Positions 1-27,184 of a stretch of 64,000 nt of DNA are shown one piece after another. The position numbers and the translations under genes are program-made. The notes under the pieces are model-generated. The model had not been told where the DNA came from, searched no databases, and saw only the letters and a list, made by a program, of their open reading frames with translations. This DNA comes from Euglena gracilis (taxonomy: Eukaryota > Euglenida > Euglenophyceae > Euglenales), in assembly GCA_039621445.1 (NCBI GenBank), contig CP154957.1, positions 14,376,947 through 14,440,946 on the forward strand, in the 5' to 3' direction. How positions within the stretch are numbered: position 1 is the stretch's first letter; every line of letters begins with the position of its first letter.

Positions 1-95
1 TTTCACTCAGAGTTGGATTCACCACATTGCTGATTTACAACCTGTAGTTCTAACAGCTTCCCACAGCCATGGATATATGGGTCTGCTTCCTGCAG

Positions 96-1284
96 CGTTG
101 AGACATCGTACGTGCGGGCTTGGACGCTCAGCCGTCTGGATTTCCGGCACCTGCTCCGCGGGGCCTCCATGCGCAAGCGCCAAGCCTACGCTGCGGTCCT
201 GAAGAAGATCACGTTCCTGCAGTCGCTGACCAATGCCGAAATCGTGCAGCTGTGTGATTGTCTCCAGGTTGACACACAAGACACGTTCACACCCAGCTTT
301 CTTGTGCATCCCAAGGTCAAACAAGTTTTCAAATGATGAGATCAATGTATTGTGGAGTGTTCTGAGCCTGATTAAAAGACAGGAAAAAAGTATACATGTT
401 GAAAAGTATGTTGTCACATCACAATTTTTCAAACATTCTTCTTCTTTTTTTTGGAAAAGTTCATGTTGAAGGCGTTCCTCATAACCCAAAAATGGCATTA
501 GTATGGAGTGCACATCGTCACTGAAAATTATTGTGAATTTTTTGCCTTCAGAAGTATTGTTTTCATTTTTTACATTTCTTTCTTCAGCCTGTGAAGTACC
601 AACCTGGGGAACACATCATTCGGTACGGAGATGTCGGGTTGTGGATGTACATCATCCTTGAAGGTATGCCAACCGACCTCGCTCTGGAAGCAGTATCACA
701 GAGAAGCATTGATTTGCTCGTAATTATTTTGTTATATTCCATTTTCTCCATTATTTGTCCCTCAATCTCTTCGTCGTCATCATTATTCGCTCCTGTCTGG
801 CAGTGACTAAGGACTTCTCACAAGGTAAAAACAATCGATGAATACAAAAAAATATCTGTCGAACAAGTTTAAATTTTCGAAAAAATAATGCAGTATATGT
901 GTTATATATAATGGATATACACCCCCCCCCCATGTCCAACAACCGGTAACCTCTGTCCTCCGACCGGGGGGGGGGGCGTTAGACAAGGGGTCAAAAAAAA
1001 AGTCTGCGAGCAACCAGTACACCACCCTCCCAAAAAGGACAATTTTTCCCTTTTGGCACTACGTGCCAGAATCTTTCAGCAATTTTGACTTTTTTTTGCC
1101 AAAAAGTGCCAAAAATGGCATTTCGGCCAATTTTGGCCGATTTTAGGCGATAAAATTTTCGGCTCGGCATTTTGCCCTGGGACCAAAAAAGTTGGCCAAA
1201 CCTCCAAAAAGGTGTTTTCCAATGGGGGGGGTCGTTGGACACAGGGGGGAGTAATATTGATAAATGCCATGCTGCTGCTGCTGC

Positions 1285-1330
<46 letters not shown>

Positions 1331-1958
1331 GCTGTTGTTGTTGTTGTTGTTGCAAAGACAATGCAAAACATAAAACTCACCTCCAACCCCCCCCTTGCCA
1401 AGCTGCCTGTCGCACCCCCCCTGCCGTACTGTACACTCCCAGGCAAGGTGGAGGTGCTGGGCCGGAAGGAGGACGGCTCCTCCATCCACGTGTGCACGTT
1501 CGGGGAGGGGGAGCACGTCGGGGAGCTGGAGTTCATCAACAAGCACCTGACGGTCGCCGACGTCGTGGCGGTGGACGAGGTCCGGGCGGCCCGGGTCCAC
1601 CGGGACCACTTCGAGAGCTGCATGGTGTGCCCATCGTTGTTTCCCTGATGGCGACCTCTGTGGCATGATATTGATGGGTGAATGGGCAATCTTTTCACAA
1701 ATTATGATGTGTGTAAACACAGACACACATATGTATATTTACATATTTACATATTATACATTAATTTTTATTAGTATATTTATTTCTTGAAAATTGATAA
1801 AATTAGTATTTTTTTATGATATATTAATGCTGTTTGTGAATGTTAATTTTGCACAGGGACCGATTGTCGATCTGCTCTCCAAGAAAGCCCGGGTGAACGA
1901 GAAGTACGAATATTACCGCAGCAAGAATCCAAACCTCCGGGTCACTTTCAAGGATTGA
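96..1958 (+). CDS. PKAR: cAMP-dependent protein kinase regulatory subunit, C-terminal part (5' end outside window)
   Basis: Four exons, 96-267, 588-663, 1443-1624 and 1857-1958 (TGA), join in one frame with GT-AG junctions and give the last 176 residues. Exon 1 carries the end of cyclic-nucleotide-binding domain A (W-LSRLDFRHLL) and the linker helix (MRKRQAYAAVLKKITFLQSL). Exons 2-3 carry domain B: the beta strands QPGEHIIRYGDVG and GKVEV, then the phosphate-binding-cassette region GEGEHVGELEFINKH followed by VADVVA. Exon 4 is the C-terminal lid (GPIVDLL, EKYEYYRSKNPN). In this family domain B controls release of the kinase catalytic subunit in the cytosol. The usual cassette arginine context (PRAAT) is absent; the GELEF/VADVVA form is what I associate with kinetoplastid-type subunits reported to respond to nucleosides rather than cAMP. 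Family assignment is firm; ligand is inference. Introns 2 and 3 hold a fold-back element and a (TTG)n repeat. Confidence 0.9.
921..1250. mobile_element. Fold-back element, family E (copy 1), in PKAR intron 2
   Basis: Starts with a C tract followed by ATGTCCAACAACC and ends with GGTCGTTGGACACA plus a G tract, an imperfect terminal inverted repeat. The interior is AT-rich degenerate text such as TTTTGCCAAAAAGTGCC. The right arm is followed directly by a CTG/TTG microsatellite. Related copies sit near 44.5-44.9 kb and 60.6-61.1 kb. Confidence 0.55.
1268..1353. repeat. (CTG/TTG)n microsatellite
   Basis: About 28 near-perfect CTG/TTG triplets with one interruption, inside PKAR intron 2. Poly-Leu, poly-Cys, poly-Gln and poly-Asn readings of it are not genes. 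Confidence 0.95.
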
Positions 1959-2911
1959 AACTCTCCCTTGCTTGCTGCACAGCGACCCACAGGTTCTTTA
2001 GCATTTCATGCGCCCCTGTCTCTTGTACCATCCTTTTCGTTCAACTCGTTTTCTCCCCCTCTCCACCTCTTCCTCTTTTTTGTGTTTATTTTATTCGTAG
2101 TTATGGAGGTTGTGTACCCTTTCCAGGTGGCCATAATATCGGTCACATCCGTGAATATTAACCAGTCAGCGGGATTGTGATGAAGCTGGTTTTTTCCCCT
2201 GCCTCGGTCGTAGTATTAATTCATTGTTTCTTGCTACCCCTGAGGGGGATGCCCAATCCATAATTTCCATTTTCATTTTTGAATTTCAAACACACAACAG
2301 TTCGAGTGTGGGTGTGTGTCAGTCAGTTTGGACACAGGAGTCGAGGGTGGGAACGTCCACCCAGCAGTAGCTAACCTGTGCATGTTCCCATCGCCGTTTG
2401 CTATCCACGCATGGGATCTTTTAAAGATATTCTTCCTCTATTTTCAGCTGCAAAGCGCAGAAAAATATGACCCAAAATTGATCCAGGGGAGGGCAGGGAT
2501 TATAGGAATTCAGGTAGAGGGGGGGTCCCGACCACCGTGGTTAGGATTACCCCCTTTGCACCCCCCTTCCTTGATGAGTCGGCTTCACATCAAAATCCAG
2601 CCTGCTGCTGGCTGACCCTCCCCCATGGAAGTCCCTGACTGGAACTTGATTTTGGGTACCTTTGTTTGACCCAAGGCCAAACCGGGTGCCCAAACGAAAG
2701 TGTAAAAAGATTATTTATAGTGCAAAAAAAAATCTGAGGTCAAAATATGGAAGCATATTGGGAGGGGGGGGGTGCAGACCCACCCGCTGAACAGGTTAAA
2801 AAATAGCTTAAGTTCCGGCGCTCGCACCTGGCAGATGAGCTTCTTTTTAAAGAATTCACCCCCGAGGGTAGGGCACTTTTGACCCCCCCCGGGGGGGTCA
2901 GGTTTCGGGGT

Positions 2912-3269
2912 CAGACTCTGCTGGAGGGTTTGCACCCCTGGTGGGTGCAACTAGTCGAAACTTGGCTGGTGGAAATCCTATTGGCTGGTGTAAATCCTAG
3001 TGGACCCCAGGGGAGGGGGGTCAGCTAGTGGGAAAATTTTTCCGGCGCAAAGCGCTGGAAAAGTTTTTTGAATTCTGCTCGCTTTTGGCCATTTTTGGGA
3101 TTTTTTTTGGGAACAAAATCAGCAAACCAGCGCATTAAAATCCTCATTTCCACGTCAGCGTGAAGTACGGGCGGAATTTTTTCTTCCCAGTTGGAGGGGT
3201 CTGGCCAGTAGCTTTTTTCCAGAGTCCAGCAAAATTGCTAGCCACCCTGGGCCTTTAAGCAAAAGTCTG
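2912..3269. mobile_element. MITE-like element, family B (copy 1)
   Basis: Starts CAGACTCTGC and ends GCAAAAGTCTG, an inverted repeat with one mismatch. The interior has the family B blocks: CCGGCGCAAAGCGCTGG, an AACAAAATCAGC segment, and TTCCCAGTTGG. The 8-nt flanks TTCGGGGT and TTTTGGTT are only partly similar, so any target duplication has decayed. Confidence 0.6.
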
Positions 3270-5561
3270 TTTTGGTTGTAGTTGTGGAATAGCAGACCCC
3301 CCCGACACCCGAAAATGACCATTTCCAAGGGAAAATTGGCTTGTTTGGCAGGCATCGGGCCCCAGAACTGACCCCCCTGGGGGGTGTACCCGCTATGGGC
3401 AGGCACCCCGGCTCCCCCGCTTGGCACCGGGAAGTGCAAAAAAAAGCTTTCCTCCCACATTTTTGTGATGATTGGTATTTTCCATAAAGAAACGTTCAAG
3501 AAATTCGAAAAATTATTGGCTATTAGGTGGGGGGGCACACCATGGTGGTATCGGCCTCCGGACCAGGCTGGGTGGGTGGGGGGGTCCACCCCCTTGTCTT
3601 GGGGAAAAAATCCCTGTGCCCACCCTAACCTGTCGGGTACCGTACCGAAATGAGCCTGCGGATCCAATCGCTGGAATTGGCCCCTGTACCTTTTGATCTC
3701 CGCCTGCACTCGGAGCCCACTGGAAGGCACCCACCCTTCAGCATCCAATCAAAGCCTTTGGGTGTGGCGTTTACGAGGCCCTGTTGGAAGGAACTCAAAT
3801 TTGTGTTGAATTGTTAACGTCTATCCAACCCGCATGGTCCGCCCTTCTTTGCCATTAGATGAGCTTACTTGGGAGTCCCTGTTCCAAGCCTTTCGTGTCG
3901 CTTCTGGGAGGCAATGGAGGGAAGTATTGCCATTACAAGAGTGCAACTCAACTTTGTTTGTGTTGGTTTCTTCGGGTAGAGTGATTTTCTTTGAGATTTG
4001 TTTTTTTTTTCAAAAAAAATCAGAAGCCCCCCCCCCCCAGATATCAAAAGAGTCTTCACAGGAGGTCAGCTGTTTTTCAAAGATGCTTCTATTGGATTTG
4101 GGCTGTTTCTTATTTGTATTTAAGCCGCAATTGAGGTAGCCCAAAAGGAACTGAAGAACAGCCACCTCTTTTGCTTTCGGTGAGGTGCATGGCTTCCTGC
4201 ACGTCACTGTTTTTTTTTATTGCGAGGGGCATTCCAGGGCAGGTTGAGCTCCATTCGGGTGCATGGGCTTCATGCGCACCGCTGTTCGGCGAAGTCTCCG
4301 CACTGCTTCATTTATTTTTACTGTCATGTGTCGCGTCTCCCGCTGTGGGCTTTGTTTGGTTGCACGGTGGCTTCAGGCTTTGGCAGCACCGACAAAGCGG
4401 ACTGTTGGGGCGATGCGTCGTTCAAGAAAGGTTGGAGCAGATTTGTGACTGGGGGGGTGGGTGGGTGGGTCCCGGCCAAGCCCCCCCCGGGGGGGGGGGT
4501 TTGGAACCCCTCCCCATGGATCGTAAAAAAAATCCTCTGATTTGGAGACAGTTTTCTTATCGCTCTGCAGTTCTTTTTTTGAAGAAGAAAAAACCTTCAC
4601 TGTCGGGGTGAATTCATGGTCGGCATTCAGGCATTTTCGTGGTTGTTCCACGTCAAAAGGAAGCCTGCGTCCGTTATGTGCATTGTGTATTCAGCGCGCT
4701 CTGTTTCAGTGCAGTCCCTGTGGTGTGCACTATCATTAGTTCTGAAAGTTTTCATACAGGGTGGCCATTCCAATTATCTCTTCTGAACACCATCGGGGTC
4801 CTGGGATTTTCACGCATATGTTCATTTTTGGCTGATCCCACAATGGAATCATTTTCGAGCCAAACTGCTTCAAGGTTTTTGTCTTCCTGTGGCCTGGTAC
4901 CTGCATCCCACCAAAATAAAACAAAACCTTACTTATCTCGCCCCCCCAACCCCCCCCCCCACTTTGTTGCCCAGGTTGGAATTGGTCCGTGAGCTCCTTC
5001 TGATTGCAACGCTGGGGGGGGGCACAAGAGTCGCCACCGTGGGCCAACCGACCGAGCTGATCTCGCGCTGTCGCAGCCCGTCCCCCACCAAGTCTCCTGG
5101 CGGTCAACCCACTTTGCCAGTCGGTGCGCCAAACACCTCCTTCCATCGATCCACTGGTCTAATGCACAGACTGTGAATGCAGATACCCCATCAAACAGCA
5201 TGTCGCTCCAACGCATTCTGTCCACAAGATAATATGCAAACATGTGCACAATGTCTGTGCATGTTTGTCATACTTGCATATGCTTACAAAACATTTTCGT
5301 TGCATCGCTGTGTTTTTTGCACACACATTTTCGTTTGAAACCCACAATTTTCATTGTTTCCTGGTGATCCCCCCCTTTCACAGTCCGATATCCTCACAGA
5401 TGACATGCTGGGACCGCACCACCGTTCTTTTTTGCGGCATTATTGGTTAATCCATATCATTTCATTCGCAATCAATGCTATTTCCATATTAATATTTTTA
5501 TGGCCAAAACTCTTGACTTCGTTGTTGTGTTAAGTTAAATTGTATGACTCAGATTACCACT

Positions 5562-5828
5562 CAGGGAGTCTTGCACCCCCCCGGGGGGGGTAGGGTGGGT
5601 GGGTCTGGCTGAGCCCCCCCCCCCCCCCCGGGGATATATCCCCTTCAGGGGGGATATACTTTTCGGCGCCGGAGGCACCGATAATTTTTGAAAAAGGTGC
5701 TATTTTAGCGTTTTTCCGTGATTTTTGGCCATTTTCGGGGAAAAGTGAGCGGGTCCCCCGGGACCCACTCACCGGCCTCCCCCTGTGGGGGGACCCCCCC
5801 TCCTCCCGGTCTTAAAAAAACCCCTTTT
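5562..5828. mobile_element. MITE-like element, family A (copy 1)
   Basis: Begins CAGGGAGTCTTG, ends GTCTTAAAAAAACCCC. It carries the family A core: GGATATACTTTTCGGCGCCG, then a GGTGCTATTTTAGCG block and TTTTTGGCCATTTTCGGGG. Long C and G tracts lie just inside both ends. No clear flanking duplication. Confidence 0.6.
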
Positions 5829-7198
5829 TTGAAACCCCTTGAAACCTCTCCGGCTCCAGGACCCTTTCACCAAGACACACTGTGACAACAAACTCCAGGG
5901 TGACCGTCATACGCTGATCTTGTATTATAACATTTCTTCACAAGGTCGATGGTTTTTTGTGAAAGAAATCCTTCTGATAATACCGCATGTACCCCCCCCC
6001 CATGCCTAATGAACACCCTTGCCCAATGAACAAGGGGTGTTCGGACCGTCTAGATTGTCACCATATACCTTATCTACACAGAAACCGTACCCAAAGCCCA
6101 ATGAACACACCCCGTTCGGACCATCTAGATTGTCACCTTAGTGTTCATTGGGCTTGGGGGGTGGAGACCCAAGTGCATTTATTTCTGTCTGTGAGATCGC
6201 CTGGAAAATTTCAAAAAAATGACCCCTCTTCCAACAATACAAGTTCTTTCTCGGGAATGCATCACACAGTCCCCCAGAGCGGTGGGAAGAATGCACCCTC
6301 GATGACCATTCGGTGGCATTTTCTGTTGCCTACACGCCATCAGATGGCAGGTGTTGCATTCACTCATTGCAAATTATTTTCTTCCGTTTTATAATTCTCA
6401 TGCAATGTCGAAAGGTTGATGTTTTTTTTTCATTGTAAGAACCAGCGCTTTGTGTTTTGCGTGTCAACAAATGTCAAGATGTCGCCTTTCCCCACCTCTC
6501 AGCACACTCTTCTTTTGCAAATGCAAACCCTTTTCCAAACCTCTGTCTATGCCCCTCGCCTTACCTTCTTTCATCTGAACCAGTAACCGCATCCAGTGGC
6601 TACATTTCAATTCGCGTACTTCGTTCGGTGTTATTTGTATGCGGGACCTTGGAGCTGTTCTGCAGAGCCTCACTGTGCAATGTAAATGCAGATTTCTTTT
6701 TTTTTTTGATGGATGGATGTGGAGTGTCCATGTTTCCTCTGATCCACATTGTTTGGAAAAAGTCAAATGATTAACATGATTCACATGATTAACATAAACC
6801 TCCGCCTTTTTTGCAGGATGACTTCGAATCGCCATTTTGCAACAATGCCATCAATGCCCCCTATGTGCCTTCAGAGGCTGGTTTTGTGATATGCAATTTG
6901 AAGTTTAGGCGCTTGTAACTTCCAGGCAGGGGGTTGTAGGTGGGAGTTGGGGGGAGGTTCGACCCCCCCCTCCATGTTGGGAGGGACGTGCAGACCCCCC
7001 CATAGCATAAATATCCCAGGGGGTATCCCCTGGGTGGGTGGGGTGGGTGGTGGGCGACCCCCCCCAGTCTTAGAAAATCATCCCTGTATCCACCCTCTGC
7101 CCTGTCAGCCAACATTTGTGCTCTGGAGCATGGTAGTGATGCACATCCCAACGATTCCCCCTCAGGTTGGGGTTACCACAGCATACAGGCCACAGATT

Positions 7199-7452
7199 CA
7201 GGGGTTTTTTTTTTAGTCTTGGACCCCTGGGGGGTTGGGGGGGTCGGGTGGGTGGGTCCGGCCAATCATCCCCTGGGTGTGGGTCCCCCCATGAGGGGGA
7301 TACCGGTATACTTTTCGGCACCTAATGTGCCGAAATTTTTTTGAAAAGGGTGCTATTTTTAGCATTTTGCGCGATTTTTGGCCATTTTGGGGGAAACGAG
7401 AGCGGTGGGCCCCCCTCAGGGGGTGGGTGAGTGGGGGGGGGGAACCCGTGCA
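7199..7452. mobile_element. MITE-like element, family A (copy 2)
   Basis: Left end CAGGGGTTTTTTTTTT followed by AGTCTTGGACCCC; core ATACTTTTCGGCACC, TGCTATTTTTAGCATTTTG and TTTTTGGCCATTTTGGGGG. The right end is degenerate, so the boundary is approximate. Confidence 0.5.
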
Positions 7453-8007
7453 CGGAATGGCCACCAACGTAGGCAGAGCACATTCAGTTGGTCATCTCAT
7501 CAACCCTCCTCCCGTCCCAAAGCGCTGGCTCCAGGGCAGCCATCTTGCTGGGCCGCCCCCCTCACAGCCACAATGGCGGGCGGCGGCGGTTGGCAGCACC
7601 CGCACCTCCGCTGGTTTGACAGCCACCGAACGGCGGCACCCCGACCCCGCGAGGCAGGAGGTTGGGCGTCTCCTTGCCCGCCATGCTATCCGACTCAAAT
7701 TTCTTGTATTCATTTTCCCTTGATTTCATTTTTTACATTCACTGTTCATATCCGCAACCAGCATCCTCATGCTAAAACTGCACCCCGTCTTCCACGTCTT
7801 TTTTTGGGCCAGACAAATACTGGGCCCTCTGCTGGGGGGGGGGCAGTTGCTCAAGGCTGCCAATTATGCTTCTGCTGCTGGTGCTGCTGTAGAATGTGGA
7901 ACCCTCCAGCCAACCCGCCGAAGCCCCCCCAGGCTGTTCACCAAATTTCGCACTGCTTTCGCAATGCAGGAAGTGAGAAGTTACAATCGAAGAAAGCTTC
8001 TCTGCCA

Positions 8008-8356
8008 CTGGCATTAGTAGTTAAACGAGGGGGTCGATGTCTTCTCAAACGTAACCTAATGGGGGTGTCTACAACTTTTTTTTTTATGGTTTCCGTATTT
8101 CTTTGGAGCAGGGTTAGGGTCACGGTTATCGATCCAAAGAGGATAAGGGTTAGGCCAAAGTTAGGGAGTTAGGCCGAAATCGGGTCTAAATTTAGGCTAA
8201 GTTTGGTCTAAATTTAGCCTAAATTTTGGCCAAATGTCCTAAATCGCAACCCTAACCCTATTCCAAACCCTAACCCTGACCCCATCACTTTCAGATCCGG
8301 TCCATCTTCTTAAACGCAAGGGGGTCCGAACCCCCCCTCGTTTAACTGCTGCCTGG
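8008..8356. mobile_element. Telomere-motif fold-back element, family D (copy 1)
   Basis: The arms AGTAGTTAAACGAGGGGG (8016 onward) and CCCCCTCGTTTAACTGCTG form an inverted repeat. Between them are a GGGTTAGGGT-type block on the left and AACCCTAACCCTATT and AACCCTAACCC on the right, so the telomere-like motifs are also arranged as an inverted pair. Confidence 0.55.
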
Positions 8357-8478
8357 GGGCGGCAGTAGTCAAAAGGCCGCCGCACAATTTTATCTTCCCC
8401 TGGGCGCTTGATCCCCACCTCTCTTTAAATGCTTTCACCTTAAAATTTGCCTTTGGCATTAACTCGCTTAATTTTTGG

Positions 8479-8672
8479 GCTTTTTGGTCCCCCCTGAGGG
8501 GGGTGGGATATACTTTTCGGCCGAAAATTTTGAAAAGGCGCTATTTTTAGCATTTTTCGCGATTTTTTGTGGGTCCCCCCGGGACCCCCCCCCCCCCCGG
8601 GGGGGGGGGGCCCCGGGGGGGGGGGGGGGGGGGGGGGCCCCCCCCCCCCCCCCAGTCTTAAAAAAACCCCTG
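8479..8672. mobile_element. MITE-like element, family A (copy 3)
   Basis: Core GGGATATACTTTTCGGCCG, GCGCTATTTTTAGCATTTTT, CGCGATTTTTTGTGGG, then long C/G tracts and the right end GTCTTAAAAAAACCCCTG. The left end is not recognisable. Confidence 0.55.
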
Positions 8673-8792
8673 CTTGGGGGGCAAGCACCAGGGGGGGGAG
8701 TATACAAAATTTGGCTTACTTCGCGTGCAACAAATGGACCACCCTCTCATGCTTTGCATTCTTGGCAACCTCCAACGAGGTGCCCGGATGAG

Positions 8793-23576
<14,784 letters not shown>

Positions 23577-24440
23577 AACCCCACTTGATTTCAGTATTAA
23601 ATATCAGTAAAATGATTGCGGAGAGGGGCAGAAAATAGACAGGATAAAGGATATAAAGGATATGACGGCGCGATGAAGTTTCCAGCTTGTGTGTTTAGAT
23701 GTCTGAAGAGGCTTTGGGTTGGGTGTTGGGTTGCTGGGGTGGAGAGACGGTGTTGCTGTTTGTCAGAAGCTTTGTCAGAAGCATCTTTTGTTGGCGCACT
23801 GTGGTTGACAACCTGCTGTTGGTGCGACCATTGATGTGGTTCTTGCGATGGTTGATCCTCGAGGTTGAAGGCAGTGTTTCACAATACAAAACCGCAATAG
23901 ACCCACACTAACCCACAACGTGCATACACACATGCGCACACACGCGCACACGCACACGCACACGCGCGCGCGCACACACACACACACACACACTGGGAGG
24001 GAAATGTGTTTCGCATTTTTTCGATTTTTTGCACATTTTTTTCGATTTTTCAAAATGCGTATTTTGCGCCTTTTTCAATTTTTTTCAGCACATTTTTTGC
24101 TTTTTAGCACATTTTTTTTTGTGATTTCCCCAATTCTTTTGTTCTAATTTTTCGCAGAATTCTATGCAATTGTTGGTAATTTGCATGTTTTTTTGGGGCA
24201 ATTTTTGCATTCTCGTGATTTTTGTGCTCTTTCTCTGAAGTTTCGAGCATTCTTGCGCATGTTTTGTCAAAAAATGTGCATTTTAGCACATTTTTGCACA
24301 TTTCTGCACATTTTGTGCATTTTTGCACATTTTTTTGAGGGGGGGCTAGTGCATCCCTCCTGCACACACACACACAGACAGACAGATATGCGCCTCGCCT
24401 GTATCTGCATGTCAACAAAATAGAGTGGTCTTTCCTGGAC
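23577..24440. other. Spacer after the ERMARD-like gene
   Basis: No gene seen. Contains a (CA)n/(CG-CA)n block at about 23921-23993, followed by about 330 bp of T-rich text with repeated GCACATTTTT-like units (24010-24340). Confidence 0.5.
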
Positions 24441-25261
24441 GTGCAAGCAGTCTGAAACTGGATTGTGAAAACCTGACAGCGAGGGACATTTGGTCATGGA
24501 ATACTGAGGTACGAGATGATGCCAGTTGCCTGGGGCTGACCAGGGATTTTCCCATCGCCGCTCTCCTTTTTTCCCATCATTTGCAGGCAGGACCATGGTG
24601 GGCGTAGTCTGTCACACTTGTTCAGTCCCGGAGCCATCGTGATGCACTGAAGCGGGTTCACCCACGGGTAACCATCTCCGAGCGACTCCGGAACCAAGTT
24701 GTCACCGGGCAGGTGTTGTATTTGACCGCATCTTACCAACAATTTGTGGCTCGCCATCTCACCGCTCTTGCCGTTTGTAGCTCCATTTACCCGAACAATA
24801 GTGCAAAGAATCCAATAAATATAGCCTTGGATCCAACCAGTTATATGAGACAGCGTTCCATCCAACCCATTCTATTCTCGTCCCGCAAGCCAAGGAGAAT
24901 TAATGGGGACGAAGCAGGTCACTTTGCTAGATAGATCACCGAAGCACTTGGAACACCTTTGGGAAATTCAAAGAATAACGCAAATATAATACATATATTG
25001 CAGGTACTGATAAGGCACAAGAACACCAATGCATGCAATTATACACCACAAAAAGACAATAACACAGAATAAAAATGCACAACACAAATAATGCAGTCGC
25101 TGGTATACATCGCCCACCGTGCCGCAGGTGGGAAAGGCGGTGTTGGAGCTCTTACGATTCAGCTGTTCCAAAGCAAACCTTCCCTCTCTGGACCGGTTGT
25201 GCGGGCACGTTGGGTGGCAGCCCGTTGCAGCGACCAACCCTCAATCTGGCAACGAGACGAC
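24440..25261 (+). CDS. Unidentified gene, three phase-compatible exons
   Basis: Exon a ends at 24508 (...TARDIWSWNTE, donor GTACGA). Exon b is 24626-24712 (HRDALKRVHPRVTISERLRN). Exon c is 25128-25261 (GKAVLELLRFSCSKANLPSL, then LCGHVGWQPVAATN, donor GTGAGG). All internal junctions are GT-AG and phase 0; exon c ends in phase 2. Exon a's start is not fixed and no initiator Met is visible. I do not recognise the family. Segment b is basic and probably helical. The ERMARD-like gene ends about 0.9 kb upstream on the same strand. A further coding-like stretch follows at 25310-25440, but I could not link it. Confidence 0.5.
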
Positions 25262-25612
25262 GTGAGGGGTTGCACATGTGTTGCCCTGGGCGGTGTACCA
25301 TGTGCCTCGTTTTGTTGCTGTCGATCAGTGGGTGAATGGCGAAAAAATGCGACGCGTCCCAACGCAACCGCTGAGACCGTTATTCTCCCGAGAGCAGTGC
25401 GCCAGCAGTCCGGCCTGCAGATGCTTTGCCCTCGGGAGGGGGGTGGGGTGTATGCTGGCTGGCGGGACCCTAGAACCCCACTCAATAAATGTCTGTCCTG
25501 AAAGTCTGCCATGTGGGATGCAGCAGAAGACGAATTGCACAAAAATCGTAAAAATTGTTATGTGGGTTATTATTGATATAATTAAGTCTTAATTAAATTA
25601 TATTGATAATTC

Positions 25613-25761
25613 AGTGTGTGTGTGTGTGTGTGTGTGTCTTTCCCTGTGTGTCTGTGTGCCGGTTGTGTGTGTGTGTGTGGTGTGTGTGTGTGTGCTGTGT
25701 TCCAATTACACCTGCATTTTTGTAGCAGTCTTCTCTGTTGAGGAGAATCATGCACATTTTG

Positions 25762-25809
<48 letters not shown>
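25613..25809. repeat. (TG)n microsatellites flanking 60 bp of unique sequence
   Basis: Two TG-rich blocks (25613-25694 and 25763-25809). Confidence 0.95.
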
Positions 25810-25811
<2 letters not shown>

Positions 25812-26411
25812 CCTTGGGACAGATAATTTCATTGCTGGTTCAAAAAAATCCAAAGAATTTGAGATTTTCTACACTGTTGCTTGAGCACGTTTTATCTCTT
25901 TCTCGTCAATAGCCTTCATCTCTCGGTGTTGCCCTCAAATGCACAGGAAGTCAATTTATTTGTCGCAAATAGAAAAGCCATATCTCTTCGACCTTTTCAC
26001 AGCTTTTTTATTCTCCTTTGCGAGCTTGATTCTATTGTATTCTATTGTATTCTATTGTGCTTCTTGGGACGAGGATCTGAACGTTGGATATGACAGCTGT
26101 GCAGGTTTGTGTTATTGATTTTTTAACGCAATTGGTCCCTCCGAACCCCACCAAATAAACCCCAAAATATGACCCACTCCAAAAATAAGCTTTATCCCCA
26201 TAGGCCGACGGGATGAATATTTTTTTTTTAGACAAAACTCTTTATCTTAATTTTTGTTTGTTTTTTTTTCACTGGAACCAAAAAGAACCATCATTAATCA
26301 TCATTTTCCGTTCCCCCCCAAAAGCCGAAATATTTCTGTCTGCGGTTCACACCATGCGTGAATTGAGAATTCTTGTGAATTCTCGGCCCCGAAATTCCCA
26401 AAACATCCGAA

Positions 26412-26802
26412 GCAGACTTTTGCTTTAGGCTTCGCAGCACCCCCCTGGGGGGGCTCGACTGCAAGTAGCCCAAGTTTGGCTGGTGAATATCCTAGCGGAC
26501 CCCCCGGGAAGGCAGGTCCGCCAGCGGGGCTAGCTATGTTATTTTCCAGTGACTGGCGCGAAGAGGGGGGAACCCCCAACTTGCCAGAAATGCCCATTTT
26601 TGACCATTCGTGGGATTTTTCTTTGGAACAAAATCAGCCAAAAAAGGCTCATTAACCATTTTCCACCTCGGCTTGCAGCGCCGGAGGAAGATTTTTTCCC
26701 AGTTGGGGGGACCACGGACCCCCCCCCCCCCGCCGGGGTCCAGCTGGTCTTTTTTTTTCCAGTGTCCAGCAATTGGCAATGGACTCTTAAGCAAAAGCCA
26801 GA
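26412..26802. mobile_element. MITE-like element, family B (copy 3, degenerate)
   Basis: Left end CAGACTTTTGCTTTAGG, right end CTTAAGCAAAAGCCAG. Family blocks AGTGACTGGCGCGAAGAGG, GGAACAAAATCAGCC and GATTTTTTCCCAGTTGG are present. Flanks show no duplication. Confidence 0.6.
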
Positions 26803-27184
26803 TCAGAAGTTTCCAGGGCCGATTTTAGGTCAAAGCACCCTCCTCGGTGCCATGGTGTTGCAGCGCTGTGGTTGGTGGGCAAGGGTCAGGGCTTGATATC
26901 AGGAGTGTGTCACGGCTTTAGGTGAGGGGTCTCAACCCCTCCCCTGTCCACATGGGGAGGTTCGGATCGACTCCAGGAGGTGCCAGGGACCCCCAAAAAG
27001 GTCAAATTTTTGTTCTTCTGGCACTGTGTGCCAATTTTTTGGCAATTTTGACGCATTTTTGTCCAAAGATGCCCAAAGTGATATTTTCCGGTCGATTTTT
27101 TGGGGCGGTTCTTTGGCACGGCAGTTTTTGGCTGCGCCGCTGCTTTGGTTGGGGGGCGTCAGACCCCCCCACCTGCTCCCCTGC

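Larger units (their letters stand above)
1959..8792. other. Stretch without a confident gene; repeat-rich spacer
   Basis: Contains a family B MITE (2912-3269), family A MITEs (5562-5828, 7199-7452, 8479-8672) and a telomere-motif hairpin (8008-8356), separated by AT-rich text. Two GC-rich patches could be exons but I cannot place them. One is near 4975-5176, just after a TTGCCCAG acceptor-like site. The other is near 7510-7660, where two overlapping frames both look coding-like. Either could be a 5' exon of the ERMARD-like gene downstream. Confidence 0.5.

Noticed and set aside
1143-1726. Poly-Gln and poly-Asn minus-strand frames, poly-Cys and poly-Val plus-strand frames
   Set aside because: CTG/TTG repeat inside a PKAR intron.
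24494-24865. Minus-strand open frame of 123 residues
   Set aside because: It is the shadow of plus-strand exon 24626-24712, which has matching splice sites and phases.
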